From Catonia carolina (Eukaryota > Arthropoda > Insecta > Hemiptera > Achilidae): DNA of 64,000 bases. The DNA is taken from NCBI GenBank assembly GCA_035578175.1, contig JAQMRL010000008.1:8346883-8410882 (forward strand). Direction: 5' to 3'. Numbering within the stretch: position 1 is the stretch's first letter; every line of letters starts with the position of its first letter. Positions 1 to 10,447 of the stretch are shown here, piece after piece. The position numbers and the translations under genes were made by a program. The notes beneath the pieces are model-generated. The model saw only the letters and a list, made by a program, of their open reading frames with translations, was not told where the DNA came from and made no database searches.

Positions 1-283
1 CCATACCGCTTCCATATACTTCTTTTTTCATCCACTCGCCTAAGAACCTCTAAATTACTTATTTTGCCCACCCACCTAATCTTTTAACATTTTCTTATAA
101 CACCGCATTTCAAAAGCTTCTATCCTCTTCTTTTCTACAGCTCCTATCACCCACGTTTCACTTCCTTATAATGCTACACTCCAAACATAATGTTTTAAGA
201 AATTTTTCCTAATCTGTAAATCAATGTTTGTAGTCAGTAAGCTGTTTTTCATTTCAAAGGCTTTTCTGGCTTGAGCAATTCAA
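1..283 (-). mobile_element. LINE-A copy, 3'-region fragment cut by window edge
   Basis: This stretch matches the copies at 1757-2266 and 22363-22808. On the minus strand it encodes the carboxyl tail of a non-LTR retrotransposon reverse transcriptase (motifs such as WCYRKMLKIRWVDKISNLEV in the better copies). It runs off the left edge, so its 3' end is not visible. Its 5' truncation falls near the same sequence (TTGAGCAATTC) as the 1757 copy, which could mean one insertion was later duplicated. RTE-like affiliation is inferred from the tail sequence only. Confidence 0.75.
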
Positions 284-599
284 GTCAGATTTAATTAAAA
301 AATACATAAACATTTATAAAAATATATAAACAATTTCAAGCCAGATTTATTTAAAACATATATAAACTTTGTTAATTTTTGCTGTGTGTTTTGTCACAAA
401 ATGTACAAGGGTAGTGATTTTTTGCTGCCTATATTGATATTATTTACATTACTTATTAATTCAGTCACCAGCTTTCACAATATAACCTTTCCTATAATTT
501 TGTCCTTGATATCTTGGTAACTGGTTCATGTTCAGAATTTATTACCGATGAATATTACATTTAGATTGTATGTTGGTTTCTGCACAAAATGTGTATGCA

Positions 600-880
600 A
601 GGAGTATAGATGCTGAAGTCACGAGATTGCCTTTTGCGTATGGATGGGCTGTAAGGCCACTTGTCCACTTGAGAGAAAATACTGCCGAGAGTACTCTCGA
701 GAGTAGACTCGCAAATGTATACGGGCCTGAGAGCTACTCTCTGAGAGCAGGTGCAGCTGTCGACAGTTCATTTCTCGCAAGTGTAAATGCTCGTTTCTAG
801 TCTCGAGAGTTATTCTCCACTCTTCCGTCAGTGTTGGAAAAGCTGAGAGCTTGTGTCGACAGTTCATTACATTTTATTTG
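600..880. repeat. Cluster of CTCTCGAGAG-type palindromes
   Basis: This GC-richer island is packed with variants of GAGAGTACTCTCGAGAGT, and GTCGACAGTTCATT is present twice. It looks like the subterminal repeat array of a DNA transposon, but I could not find matching termini or a target duplication. Open frames here follow the repeat structure and are not credible genes. The flanks (284-599 and 881-1039) are AT-rich and hold nothing I recognise. Confidence 0.4.
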
Positions 881-1039
881 TCTATTTTAAAATATTTTTA
901 TTACTTCTTATAGACTTTTTTTAATATTTTAATTTCTTTTTTAAATATTTCTTTTAAATTTTAATCTTTTTAATTATTTTAATGATAAATTTACTGATAA
1001 ATTGAAATTTATAGAAGTCCAGGAAAAACAGCTAGATCA

Positions 1040-1578
1040 GCAAGTTTAGAATTGCAAATTCCTCAGACCGATTGTGTGGAAAATTCTGTGGAACCATTTA
1101 AAAATGACACCTTATAAATTGCAGTTAGTTCAAAGTTTAAATATCAGTGATAAAGTCGTATGTAAAAATTTTTGTCAGGAGATGCAACATTGTGTTGAAA
1201 ATGACGATGCATTCTTTAATCACCTAATTTTCATTGATGCATGTAATTTTCACATTAGTGGAAAAGTTAATAAACATAATGTTAGAATATGGGGCACAGA
1301 AAACCCTAAAATAACTTTACAGCATACACGATTCCTCTAAGTAAACGTCTTTTGCGCATTATCTCATGAAAAGGTTTACGGGTCGTTCTTCTTTCACGAA
1401 GTGTCATTAACCGGAGTAATTTATCTGGACATGTTAAACGAATGTTTAATGCCTCAACTTCAGGAAGATAGTGATAACTTCATTTTTGTACAAGATGGAG
1501 CTCCGCCTCACTGGCACTTACAGGTCAGAAATTATCTTGATGAAAGTCTTCCTAGACGTTGGCCTATTCCAACTTGCA
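1040..1578 (+). pseudogene. Tc1/mariner-type transposase remnant
   Basis: Two consecutive frames, 1074-1340 and 1401-1570, read as one degraded transposase with stops between them. The first contains FIDACNFHISGKVNKHNVRIWG, the region around the first catalytic Asp (the usual SDEAHFHLNG...). The second contains FVQDGAPPHWHLQVRNYLDE, the second catalytic Asp block. The layout matches the intact transposase at 60800-61885, but the protein is a different, older family. The N-terminal DNA-binding half and the third acidic residue are missing. At 1579 it is cut by another repeat. It is not functional. Confidence 0.8.
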
Positions 1579-1640
1579 GGCTCCCACTTGTAAGCGACCT
1601 GCGTTCACTGTGCGCTTACCCTTAGGTTTGCTTGCCAGCC
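1579..1640 (-). repeat. Terminal piece of an unknown DNA element
   Basis: This segment is the reverse complement of about 10450-10520. It contains a hairpin with stem GTAAGCG / CGCTTAC around CACTGTG. It interrupts the transposase remnant on its left, so it is probably one end of a separate transposon family of which only this end survives. Confidence 0.4.
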
Positions 1641-1756
1641 CCAATGCAAATTTCAGAGTCGTAACTGTAGTTTACGACCTATACTTTAATTATTCTAATT
1701 ATGCATGAAAATATTACATTCATTTCATTTGGTCATGTTAATTCCTTTTTTTTATC

Positions 1757-2266
1757 ATCAGTCTCTCGACTGGTTTGATGCAGTTCTCCAACCTGTTCTA
1801 TCTTGCGCAAGTCGATTCATATCTACATACCTGTAACACCCTACATCTTTTGTAATTTGCTTTATATATTCTAATCTTTGGCTCCCTCTACAATTTACTC
1901 CCTCAATATTACCCTCCATTATTCATAGCCCAATACTTGGATGTCTTAGGATATGCCCCACTAGACTATCCCTTCTTCTGGTAAGATGCTTCCATATAGT
2001 ACTTCTTTTTTCATCGACTCGCCTAACAACCTCTAAATTACTTATTTTGTCCACCCACCTAATCTTTAACATTTTCCTATAACACCACATTTCAAAAGGT
2101 TCTATCCTCTTCTTTTCTACAGCCCCTATCACCCACATTTCACTTCCGTATAATGCTACACTCCAAACATAATGTTTTAAGAACTTTTTCCTAATCTGTA
2201 AATCAATGATCGTAGTCAGTAAGCTGTTTTTCATTTCAAAGGCTTTTATAGCTTGAGCAATTCTAC
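1757..2266 (-). mobile_element. LINE-A, 5'-truncated copy
   Basis: A minus-strand non-LTR retrotransposon tail. The frame at 1923-2234 gives a reverse-transcriptase C-terminal segment (YGSEMWVIGAVEKKR, MLKIRWVDKISNLEVVRRVD, LVGHILRHP), with downstream 3' UTR ending at 1757 next to a short poly-T run. The 3' end carries a hairpin (CAGTC, GAGA loop, GACTG on the sense strand) that resembles the tail of SINE-1. The SINE-1 copy at 2329 lies just beyond its 5' end. The copy is dead: it is only about 0.5 kb of an element that would be several kb. Confidence 0.85.
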
Positions 2267-2328
2267 TCTTGATATCACTTGTGCTTCTACCATCCTTTGT
2301 TTTTTTACTTTGTTAATTCCCATGTGCG

Positions 2329-2723
2329 CCCATAATAGACAGGTGGAGTGTCAAATTATTTACATTCAATCTGTTCCTTGCAGGGCTAAAATAAATAGTT
2401 CTGTTTCTTATCACATGGTCAGCCAATTAATGACTGAATTATTTAAGAACAGAAGAGGTAGAGGTGTAAAAGATACTAATCAGAGATATCTCCTCTGAAA
2501 GTAATGAATTTCATTATACAGCCAGACCCTGTGATGAATGAAGTGAAGGTGTCATTTGCAGAGTGGAAAATTTGCTTTTCAGAGGGCCCGGCATGCTGAT
2601 AAGCGCACTTTTCCACTCAGTGAGTTGTGGCAATGGTAAACCACCTCACTCCTCGTTTTACTTAATAAAACCTCTACAGGTTCAAACCAGCCTTTCGGCT
2701 GATGACCTAAACAACAACAACAA
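2329..2723 (+). mobile_element. SINE-1, full-length copy
   Basis: A repeat of about 395 bp beginning CCCATAATAGACAGGTGG and ending in GGTTCAAACCAGCC, CTGATGACC and an (AAC)n tail. It recurs at 11006, 12192, 32330, 37178, 37768, 45223 and 47341, often with target duplications, so it is a retroposed non-coding SINE. The GGTTCAAACC resembles a pol III B box but lies near the 3' end, so a tRNA origin is not certain. Short ORFs inside are chance. Confidence 0.85.
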
Positions 2724-2766
2724 TTCTCATGTAGTCAATAAGTAATTAATTTAACTGGGTTTTCAG

Positions 2767-2925
2767 GTGACTACTGAAAATAGTAACATGCCGAAACAAG
2801 TATGTTCAAAGTGCGTCCAACAAATCGATAGTTGGGTCAAATTTAAGGAATTATGTGATAGTGCTAATGCATTGTTACATCAATGTGTAGCTAATCTACA
2901 AGCATCCTCTAGTGAAGATGCTGAG
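2767..2925 (+). CDS. ZAD-domain exon (C-terminal half), zinc-finger transcription factor
   Basis: This internal exon is bounded by an acceptor (TTTTCAG at 2760-2766) and a donor (GAG|GTTAGT at 2923-2931). It encodes 53 residues in phase 0 at both ends. The protein includes PKQVCSKCVQQIDSWVKFKE, with C-x-x-C at residues 13-16, followed by LCDSANALLHQC. This is the second half of a ZAD (zinc-finger-associated domain), a four-cysteine zinc-binding dimerisation module found at the N terminus of many insect C2H2 factors. The first two cysteines must be in an upstream exon not visible here. The exon can join in frame to either downstream zinc-finger exon (5667 or 17604). The GTG at its first base is not a start codon. 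Expression cannot be judged from sequence. Confidence 0.8.
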
Positions 2926-2998
2926 GTTAGTATTGAATATTTTTTGTAATATATTTAACAGCTGTTGATTGCCACACAAAAAGGGTAAATTAAGTTAA

Positions 2999-3561
2999 CC
3001 TTTATAGGTTTATTTGGTAAGTATACTTACCACTGGCAATAAGGTTGATCTTATTTAAGAATAAGCTATGCAGTTGAACCTTATTGACATTTTATGGTGT
3101 TATAGATGTTCTCTGGTAAGTAGGCTATCCACATTTTGAAATTAGTGCGCAACGACCATTTGCTTCGTGAGTTGCACGAATGTGATAAGGATTCATACCA
3201 GTGTACGCTACCGTGTTGTTTTGTTGTTGTACTTTGTTTTTTTTTTTGTTGTTAAATTTGAGTTTTTTATGGGAAAGCAAGCATTCATGCTAATATAAAG
3301 TTTAGATAATTTATTTTATACATTTTTTTGTTATGTATTACTATCAGTTGTTTTAATAAGCTTTCTTACCATCTAAACATTATGTGATTCCCATTTCAAT
3401 AAACATTCCTTGGTAAGTACACACTTACCAGGGCTTAGCATCAAAACAAATAAATATCTCGCTGTTCTGGCACTAGAAATACATTATTCAAATCCCGGTA
3501 AAGCAAAATTTAACATTTTACAACATATATATTTTTCTCCGTAATTCTGCCCTATAAAGGG
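2999..3561. mobile_element. piggyBac-like non-autonomous element, 563 bp
   Basis: TTAA occurs on both sides (2995-2998 and 3562-3565), with ends CCTTTATAGG and CCCTATAAAGGG in inverted order. Just inside the left end is the palindrome GGTAAGTATACTTACC, and near the right end TTGGTAAGTACACACTTACC. There is no coding capacity. It sits in the intron after the ZAD exon. TTAA target duplication is diagnostic of the piggyBac superfamily. Confidence 0.75.
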
Positions 3562-3565
3562 TTAA

Positions 3566-4247
3566 CAACCATGAGATGAGGTAAATATTGCATATTGTAT
3601 TGTTAGAGGTTCACTGTCATATAAAAATAATTAAGACCACTGCCGCTGCTGAAATTTATTAATATATTAGTTTTTGTTTCTGTCCTTAGAACTCCTATTT
3701 TTTACCGAAATAAGATTTTTATTTTAAAATATAACAAAAAACACCTCTTGAATTATGAGGGTCAGTCTGATACAAATAGGATTTTTTTATCAATTCTAGT
3801 AGGAGATTCAGAGGGTGCTGTGGCTTGTTTATGAATTCCGTCTGGGTTTGTTGCCACTCCACTTTCATGCCCTGGCAAGGTTATTCTCATTCAGTCTGTA
3901 CTAAAGCAAAGAGTGAGCAAGAGATTCCTACTTCCATTGTAAAATGTATTATCATAAATTTTAGTTAGGAGGAGTGAGACCTTCTGAAATTTTAACTTGT
4001 CTATGAGCACAATGCAGGGATGAAACTCTCTCAAAAACTCTTGTGTATGAGTGGCACATAAGTGTTTCTGAAGAGCAGGAAATGGTGGAAAATAAAAGTC
4101 ACAATAGGGTCCTCAAACTTCCACCACAGAAGAAAACATCCGTGCATTAAGGGAGCTTTTTGATCAAGTCCCTCACTGAAAGAAGAACTGGGGGAAGACC
4201 AGTGCCTCACCATTGGTGAAATTACTTTTTCATTAGGTCTAAGTATG
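3566..4247. other. Intronic sequence without recognised feature
   Basis: AT-rich intron between the ZAD exon and the first zinc-finger exon. I see no conserved coding frame, RNA gene or transposon end here. Confidence 0.4.
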
Positions 4248-4930
4248 AGGGTGGTCTGAAAAGTTTTCGACCTCAACGTGAAGATGGCAGCACTCTTAAA
4301 TAAAAGCTAGTGAATTTTGTTGCTCATCTGCTGACAGTTACTCACCAAAGTTTCAGCCATTTTGGACGTGCAGTTGTTATGTAACAGTCATTTGAGTGAG
4401 TTGATGTGAGTGTTTTTGTGAAAATGGACAAAATTGAGTATCGAGCTGTCATTAAATATTTGTTTTTAAAAGGCAATACGCCTACGCAAATCAAAGATGA
4501 GTTGGATTCTGTGTATGGGGACTCTGCACCATTATTTACCATAGTGAAATTTTGGGCAGCTGAATTTAAACATGGTGTAAGAGCTTGGAAGACGATGAAC
4601 ATTCGGGACATCCAAAAACTGCAACTATCGATGAAAGCATCGCCAAAGTTCACCAAATTGTGATGCGCCGAATTAAAGTGAGAGAGATAGCAGAGATTAT
4701 GAACATGTCAAAAGAACGTGTTTGTCACATATTAAATCAACATTTAGGCATGAGAAAGCTGTCCGCGTGTTGGCTGCTGCGTTTGCTCATGTTAGACCAA
4801 AAACGTGTTCGAATGAACATTTCCAAAGCGCTGTTTGCACAGTTTAGCACTATAAATCCAAGTTTTGGCACCGATTAATTACTGTAGATGAAACTTGGAT
4901 ACACCATTATACAATGTGCTCTAATGCAAT
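4248..4930 (+). pseudogene. mariner transposase, N-terminal half, frameshifted
   Basis: The left end GAGGGTGGTCTGAAAAGTTT resembles a mariner terminal repeat. The frame from 4424 (MDKIEYRAVIKYLFLKGN, then DELDSVYGDSAP and VKFWAAEFK) is the mariner DNA-binding region. Near 4580 the frame shifts to one reading LEDDEHSGHPKTATIDESIA and KVREIAEIMNMSKERVCHIL. The copy breaks off after the residues around the first catalytic Asp (VDETWIHHYT equivalent, about 4885-4910). No right terminal repeat is present, so this is a 3'-truncated dead copy in the intron. Confidence 0.85.
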
Positions 4931-5127
4931 TTGAGTTCTGATATTATGTCTCACAACAGTCTACCTGTTAAAAAAGTTGCTAGTTTGATTTCTATTTAAG
5001 TATGAATTAAATGAAAAAAATTCATTAAACCAAATTTAAGTGGTATTTACAGCTTTTGGAAGATTTTAGTTGAAAATTTCTTACAGTAACTTATTAAATC
5101 TTAGTAAGTAAGCTGATTTTTAAAAAT

Positions 5128-5436
5128 GTTGTAGAAGCTGTTTTTGAGAAAATCACAAAGAAGGGAAAAAAGTACACAAATAAATTTGATCGATTGATTT
5201 TGGTGAAAATGTTTGTTTCGGGTCCTTTGCGATAGATGACTTAAGTTTCAAGTTTGTAAGATATTCTGTTCTTGAGATATTTTATTCACACACACGCACA
5301 CAAAAAGACCTATTGCTAGAAACATGATTTTGTGTGCAGGGGGCCTGAAAACAAATAATTTCCATTGTTTTTTTCATTATTTACGTTAGTAAGAGAAAGT
5401 CATGTAAGAGTTTTACACCTGATTTTTGGATACAGT
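5128..5436 (-). mobile_element. Diverged HINE-like repeat fragment
   Basis: Degraded and apparently rearranged copy of the 0.95-kb repeat described at 7081. It keeps the TTTTTGAGAAAATC block, a CA tract, the CAGGGGGCCTGAAAAC block and a terminal hairpin piece GTAAGAGTTTTACAC. The last piece is in the opposite orientation to the rest. It lies about 230 bp upstream of the first zinc-finger exon. Confidence 0.6.
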
Positions 5437-5666
5437 AGGCCTAATCTTTATATTCCTAACGTAACACGAACCCGACGTGTATTTTATCGAAACTAGTCTT
5501 AATTTACAATTACATTATTAGTGGAAATTTTTCTGGAACTTGCTTAAACCCCGTATAAATTGAGGATCAGTTTTTTTAATTCCAAGCTATCATCATAAAA
5601 TGCAATATAAAAATATTGTTAAAAACTCTTTTGTTTATTTTCTTCTTCTTTTTTGTTTTCTTACAG

Positions 5667-6953
5667 ACGTTGAAATATAATTTACAAGGTCCAGACACAA
5701 TCCTGTCCGATATGGACGTCAGTATATTCGAAAGAGATTCGTTATTCGGCGCTTTCGAGGATGGTTCATTACCGTTGTCAGAAGATTTAAACGCCTCATT
5801 CTCAGAAATCCTGTCGAATCAAAAAAATTGTCAAACGCCCAAAAAAAATATCGCTGATAATAATTTCATAAATTCTACCAATAACAATAACAATAAAAAT
5901 ATGTTTAAAAATATCTTATCAAACAATCAAATTGAAATTTTAAATCCTCTAGAAGAACATTCGAAAGATATAACAATACAAAAAAATAATGCGTCTAAAT
6001 ATAGACAGAAATATGATGAATTTTATAAAAAAAATTATCCGTGTAATATTTGTAAAAAAATTTTTTCTAAATTTACTCTTCTATTACATCACGATAAATT
6101 AGAACATTCCGAATTTTTGAACGATATTAATTGTGGTATTTGCGGTATGTTATTTGTGTCGAAATCAAGAGTCGATATCCATATGTTAAAACACTCGGAA
6201 AAACAATTTGAGTGTCCAGAATGTCATCGAAAAATGTTATCGAAAAAATCGTTGGCCGTACATATGAAATTACATAGCAGTAATAATAATTTTATATGTA
6301 AAGTTTGTGGTGCTGCTAAATTATCGAAAAGAATGTTAGACGATCATGTCAGAAGCGTTCATAGTAAAGAAACTCCGTTCCGGTGCGATTTATGCGGTAA
6401 ACAATTTTCAACCGAACAAAATCGCAATTCGCATTACAATCGTCACGTTAATAAAAAATTATTCAAATGTAATATATGCGGTAGTTTATCGCTTAACGCA
6501 AATAGTTATAAATCGCATTTAGATATGCATAAAAATATCAAAGATATCGTCTGCGATACTTGCGGTAAATTATTCAAATCGAATCAATTATTTCATGAAC
6601 ATATGAAAACACATAATTCGGAAAAACCGTTCAAATGTCTTATCTGTTCTTTTAGTTTTTCAAAACGTTATCTATTAGTTCGTCACGAAGCGACTCATTT
6701 AGGTTTACGACCGCATTCTTGTAGTTATTGTAATAAATCATTTAAACGTAAAGATCTATTAACGGCTCATATCAGAATACATACTGGCGAGAGAAAATAT
6801 TCGTGTAACAATTGTTTAAATAAATTTCTTACTTTACGATCGTTAAAAAGACATCAGCGTAAATGTACAATTACGAACAATGTTAGTACTAATAATTTAA
6901 TCATTAAGGATGTTTTAATTGAAAAATCTATTAACACTAATAATAATTGTTAA
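5667..6953 (+). CDS. Terminal exon A: ten-finger C2H2 array of ZAD zinc-finger factor
   Basis: A long open exon begins after a strong acceptor (polypyrimidine tract, TTACAG at 5661-5666), phase 0, and ends at TAA 6951-6953. Residues 1-125 or so form an acidic then Asn-rich linker. Ten C2H2 fingers follow, starting near YPCNICKKIFSKF and ending with a C2HC finger (CNNCLNKF...HQRKC). Linkers between fingers 7-8 and 9-10 approach TGEKP (HNSEKPF, HTGERKY), typical of sequence-specific DNA binding. The array is collinear with exon B at 17604, for example finger 3 LSKKSLAVHMKLH against LSKASLRCHMKKH. Spliced to the ZAD exon, the product would be a nuclear transcription regulator. The C-terminal tail (IIKDVLIEKSINTNNNC) abuts a transposon that overlaps the stop codon. 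I cannot assign a named orthologue. Confidence 0.9.
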   Translation, partial: TLKYNLQGPDTILSDMDVSIFERDSLFGAFEDGSLPLSEDLNASFSEILSNQKNCQTPKKNIADNNFINSTNNNNNKNMFKNILSNNQIEILNPLEEHSKDITIQKNNASKYRQKYDEFYKKNYPCNICKKIFSKFTLLLHHDKLEHSEFLNDINCGICGMLFVSKSRVDIHMLKHSEKQFECPECHRKMLSKKSLAVHMKLHSSNNNFICKVCGAAKLSKRMLDDHVRSVHSKETPFRCDLCGKQFSTEQNRNSHYNRHVNKKLFKCNICGSLSLNANSYKSHLDMHKNIKDIVCDTCGKLFKSNQLFHEHMKTHNSEKPFKCLICSFSFSKRYLLVRHEATHLGLRPHSCSYCNKSFKRKDLLTAHIRIHTGERKYSCNNCLNKFLTLRSLKRHQRKCTITNNVSTNNLIIKDVLIEKSINTNNNC

Positions 6954-6954
6954 T

Positions 6955-7216
6955 ATGAGGCGTTGTGGACCAGAAGGGCGAACTCAACAAAGGGTAGTTT
7001 TGAGAAAAACGCAAATTAAACTTTTTGATCCTAGGGCGAACTCAACAAAAATTCGTTTCAATTACTGTATTCGTAATAAATTTTTACTTTCTCTTGCCTA
7101 TATGAATATATAGGAAGGAAAGTATTGTTTTCATGTCGATTTTTGGAAATCGAGTTTTCACCGGATCTATACGTTTTCAGACCCCCTGAACCCAAAAAAC
7201 ATGTTTTTAGCGATTG

Positions 7217-7247
<31 letters not shown>

Positions 7248-8720
7248 AACAGAATATCTCAAGAACGGAACATCGTACGAACTTGAAACTTGAAACTTAA
7301 GTAACATACCACTACCGGACCCGACACGAACATTTTCATCAAAATCGGTCAACCGGAAGTAGTTTATTCGTATAATTTTTCACTTTTTTGCTATTTTCTC
7401 AAAAACTGGTCCTACGATTTTTTTTTAAATCGCCTGGTTTACTAAATTTTTAATTCTCTACAAGATAGGGTAGGCGCCATGTTTGCTGAAATTCTGCGTG
7501 AGGCTGTTTTTATGTAAAAACGTTTTCTTTTTAAGATTGCGGCTTTAATATGCATTTTAGCGCAAAACGTTATATAATAAAAGTTGTAGAGAATTTAAAA
7601 TTCTACAACTTTTATTTCAAACATTTTTTTGTATAACGCTTAGTTTAGCGGTAATTTGCGATTTTCTGTTTTTTTCTCACGAAAACGTGTGAAAAATTGA
7701 CTTTTTAAAGATTTCGGCCTTAGAATGCATTTTACGACAAAAGTGTATATAATTAATTTTATAGGAAATTAAAAGATGTACAACTTTTATTTAAAGCATT
7801 TTTCTCTACAGATCCTAGTTTAGAGAGAAAGAGTGATTTTCCGTATTTCTAAGCCAAACTGAGGTTGATTTTCATTTTGCGTCTTTCACTCATGATTAAA
7901 ATTAGGTTATGTTTATTGAGGTTAGTTTTTTGTTTATTTCTAATGTTTTATTACTAATATTAGGTTTATTGTTAATTATTTCTATTGGCAAGAGTAAGTT
8001 GTGTGAGTGTTTCACACCAGATTTTTATTTCCCGTGTTTTCCTCATTGGTCAGTGTCTACATTACTAGTAACTTTTATCTTATCTAAGACTTTACGGACA
8101 CATTTCTCACTAATCCTATGAATCCCATAAAACGCTGTCCGACAAACATCGTAAACATCGTGTGCCTATAATAATTGTATATATTATTCTTTGCTAAGTT
8201 CGACTAGGCCTACCTTTTACATAACTTCTCTTACAATCAGTACTATGAAGAAGTTTGTAGAGGTAGGCATTTTGCAAATCGTAAATTTCAATGGCCCAAA
8301 ATCATTAAAAACAGAAGTAATATTATTAACACCAACATTTTCCAAGCAGCCGCAAGAACAACGCTCACCAATCTTCCTGGAAATCACAACACTATTGTTA
8401 CAATGAGATACGTACTGTTGACCAGTATTCCGTTGCTTTTTTGCTAAATAGTAGGGGGAAAGGGTATAAGTGGGATGGGATCAGTAGCGCAGAGGTGACA
8501 AGACTGACGCCTTGCTGTTGAGTTCGCCCTTCTGGTCCGCGCAACTATCGTTCAAAGTAAACTCCCTGATTTTTTCTACTTCTCTTTTCATATAATTTAA
8601 AAGGCGAACTCAACAAAATATAGCTATAATATTGAAGTTTTTAACCCAAAGATACCAAATACAATTAAAACAAAAAATGACCCTATGTTGAGTTCACCCT
8701 TCTGGTCCGGAACGCCTCAT
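6955..8720. mobile_element. TIR transposon inserted at the stop codon of exon A
   Basis: The left end ATGAGGCGTT and right end AACGCCTCAT are inverted repeats that continue as GGACCAGAAGGGCGAACTC. ATTGTTA flanks both sides (6946-6952 and 8721-8727), which looks like a target duplication. The subterminal motif GGCGAACTCAACAAA recurs at least five times in both orientations, a pattern seen in hAT and CACTA ends. The HINE-like repeat at 7081-8026 is nested inside. There is no transposase. The superfamily is uncertain because the duplication length is ambiguous (7, possibly 8 bp). Confidence 0.75.
7081..8026 (+). mobile_element. HINE-like repeat, full-length copy
   Basis: It begins TTTTTACTTTCTCTTGCC and ends GGCAAGAGTAAGTTGTG followed by the hairpin GTGTGA..TCACAC and CCAGATTTTT. 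It contains a (GT)n tract at 7219-7247. The inner ACTTTCTCTTGCC / GGCAAGAG(A)AAGT pair is an inverted repeat. This plan of subterminal inverted repeats, a hairpin after the 3' repeat, a microsatellite and a T-rich target is that of Helentron-derived HINE/DINE-1 elements. There is no coding capacity. Class assignment is inference. Confidence 0.7.
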
Positions 8721-9453
8721 ATTGTTATAGTAATTTTTTTTTGCTAATACATGATGTGTTCTCTTTTTTAATGCTATTTTTCATATTTTCTAAGCCTTTT
8801 TAATTTTTTCATTACATTCTGTGTTTCTTTTCTTGTTATCATTGTCTTTTTGTTCCCTTGAAACCCTTCAAATTCTAAATTTGGTCAAATTTCTAAATTC
8901 TGGTCCAATCTATAATAGATGTATCCATAAAAATGAATTTTTCTTTTTTTATACAATCTGTTATTTGTGGGGGGGGGGGAGATGTTATCTCTGTTTTTAT
9001 AGTACATGAAAAAACATAACCCTCAAATTTTTGAATTTCCAATTTTTTAAAAACTCTCTTCTTTGAAATTAAAATGATTTTAAAATTGTTTATCATTAAT
9101 TTACTGTTTTCTGCTAACCAAATAGGAATTTTAAAATTCATGATACAATAATTTATTTTATGTAATTAAAAAGACTGAATTGTATTTGTTGTTCATTAAT
9201 GGTGTTACATGTGTACATTTTTTGCGGTTTTTTTGTTTTACTGAAGAATGTAATATAGTGTAATTTATTTTGTTTTACTTAGCTTAATGTACTTAAAATT
9301 GATCTTTATTTTGTTATGATGAAAATAAAATGAATTTTTAATTAAATTTTTTTATTATTTATTTAATTTAAGTGTACCATTATATCAGATACACCTGTAT
9401 GGTTTTTACTGGATTTGTGTTCATTTTGAATATTTAGGGTAGGAAATAAAACA
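8721..9453. other. Probable ancestral 3' flank of exon A
   Basis: AT-rich sequence directly continuing the host DNA after the transposon. If the transposon is removed, the exon A frame would read on for 25 codons to TAA at 8801-8803. Candidate polyadenylation signals AATAAA are visible at about 9324-9329 and near 9445. A G9-10 run occurs at 8970. No other gene is seen. Confidence 0.4.
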
Positions 9454-9590
9454 TTACTTTCTCTTGCCTATATGAATATATAAGAAGGAAAGTATTGTTT
9501 TCATGTCAATTTTTCGAAATAAGAGTTTTCACTGGATCTACACGTTTTCAGACCCCCTGAACCTAAAAAACATGTTTTTAACGATTGGCC

Positions 9591-9653
<63 letters not shown>

Positions 9654-10430
9654 ATACAAAATATCTCAAGAACAGAATATCGTACAAACTTGAAACTTAA
9701 GTTACATACCACTACCGGAACCGACACTAACATTTTCATCAAAATCGGTCAACTGGAAGTAGTAGTTTATTCGTGTAATTTTTCACTTTTTTGCGATTTT
9801 CTCAAAAACTGGTCTTCGACTTTTTTTAAAAATCGCCTGGTTTACTAAATTTTTTATGCTGTACAAGATAGGGTAGGCGCCATGTTTGCTGAAATTTTGG
9901 TGAGGCTGTTTTCACATAAAAAAATTGTTTTTTTAAAAATTGCGGCTTTAATATGCATTTTAGCGTAAAAATTTATGCAATAAAAAATGTAGAGAATTTA
10001 AAAACATATAACTTTTTATTTCAAACATTTTTTTTGTATAACGCTTAGTTTAGTTTAGCAGTAATTAGCGATTTTCTGTTTTTTCTCACGGAAACGTGTG
10101 AAAATCAATTTTTTTAAGATTTTGGCCTTAGTATGCATTTTACGACCAAAGTGTATATAATCAAATTTACAGGAAATTAAAAGATCTACAACTTTCATTT
10201 AAATGACTTTTCCATACAGAGCCTAGTTTAGCGTGAGAGTGATTTTCTGTATTTTTAAGCCAAACTGAGGTCGATTTTTATTTTGCGTCTTTCTCTCATG
10301 ATTAAAATATAAAATAAGGTTATGTTTTTTGAGGTTAGTTTTTGTTTTTTTCTAATATTAGGGGTTATATTGGTCATTATTTGCATTGGCAAGAGAAAGT
10401 TGTGTGAGTATTTCACACTAGATTTTTTTT
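9454..10430 (+). mobile_element. HINE-like repeat with long (GT)n tract
   Basis: Second plus-strand copy, same ends as the 7081 copy (ACTTTCTCTTGCC to GGCAAGAGAAAG plus hairpin). Its GT tract (about 9593-9648) is roughly twice as long as in other copies, so the microsatellite inside the element is variable. Frames with long runs of CVCVCV are repeat translation and not protein. Confidence 0.75.
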
Positions 10431-10447
10431 TTTTTTTAATTGTCTCA

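Noticed and set aside
2767..2949. ZAD exon read as a small stand-alone gene starting at 2767
   Set aside because: The first codon is GTG directly after an AG acceptor, and the reading frame runs past a GT donor; it is an internal exon.
9585..9848. Frames rich in CVCVCV near the GT tract (also around 7200, 23300, 44170)
   Set aside because: They translate the (GT)n or (CA)n microsatellite inside a non-coding repeat.
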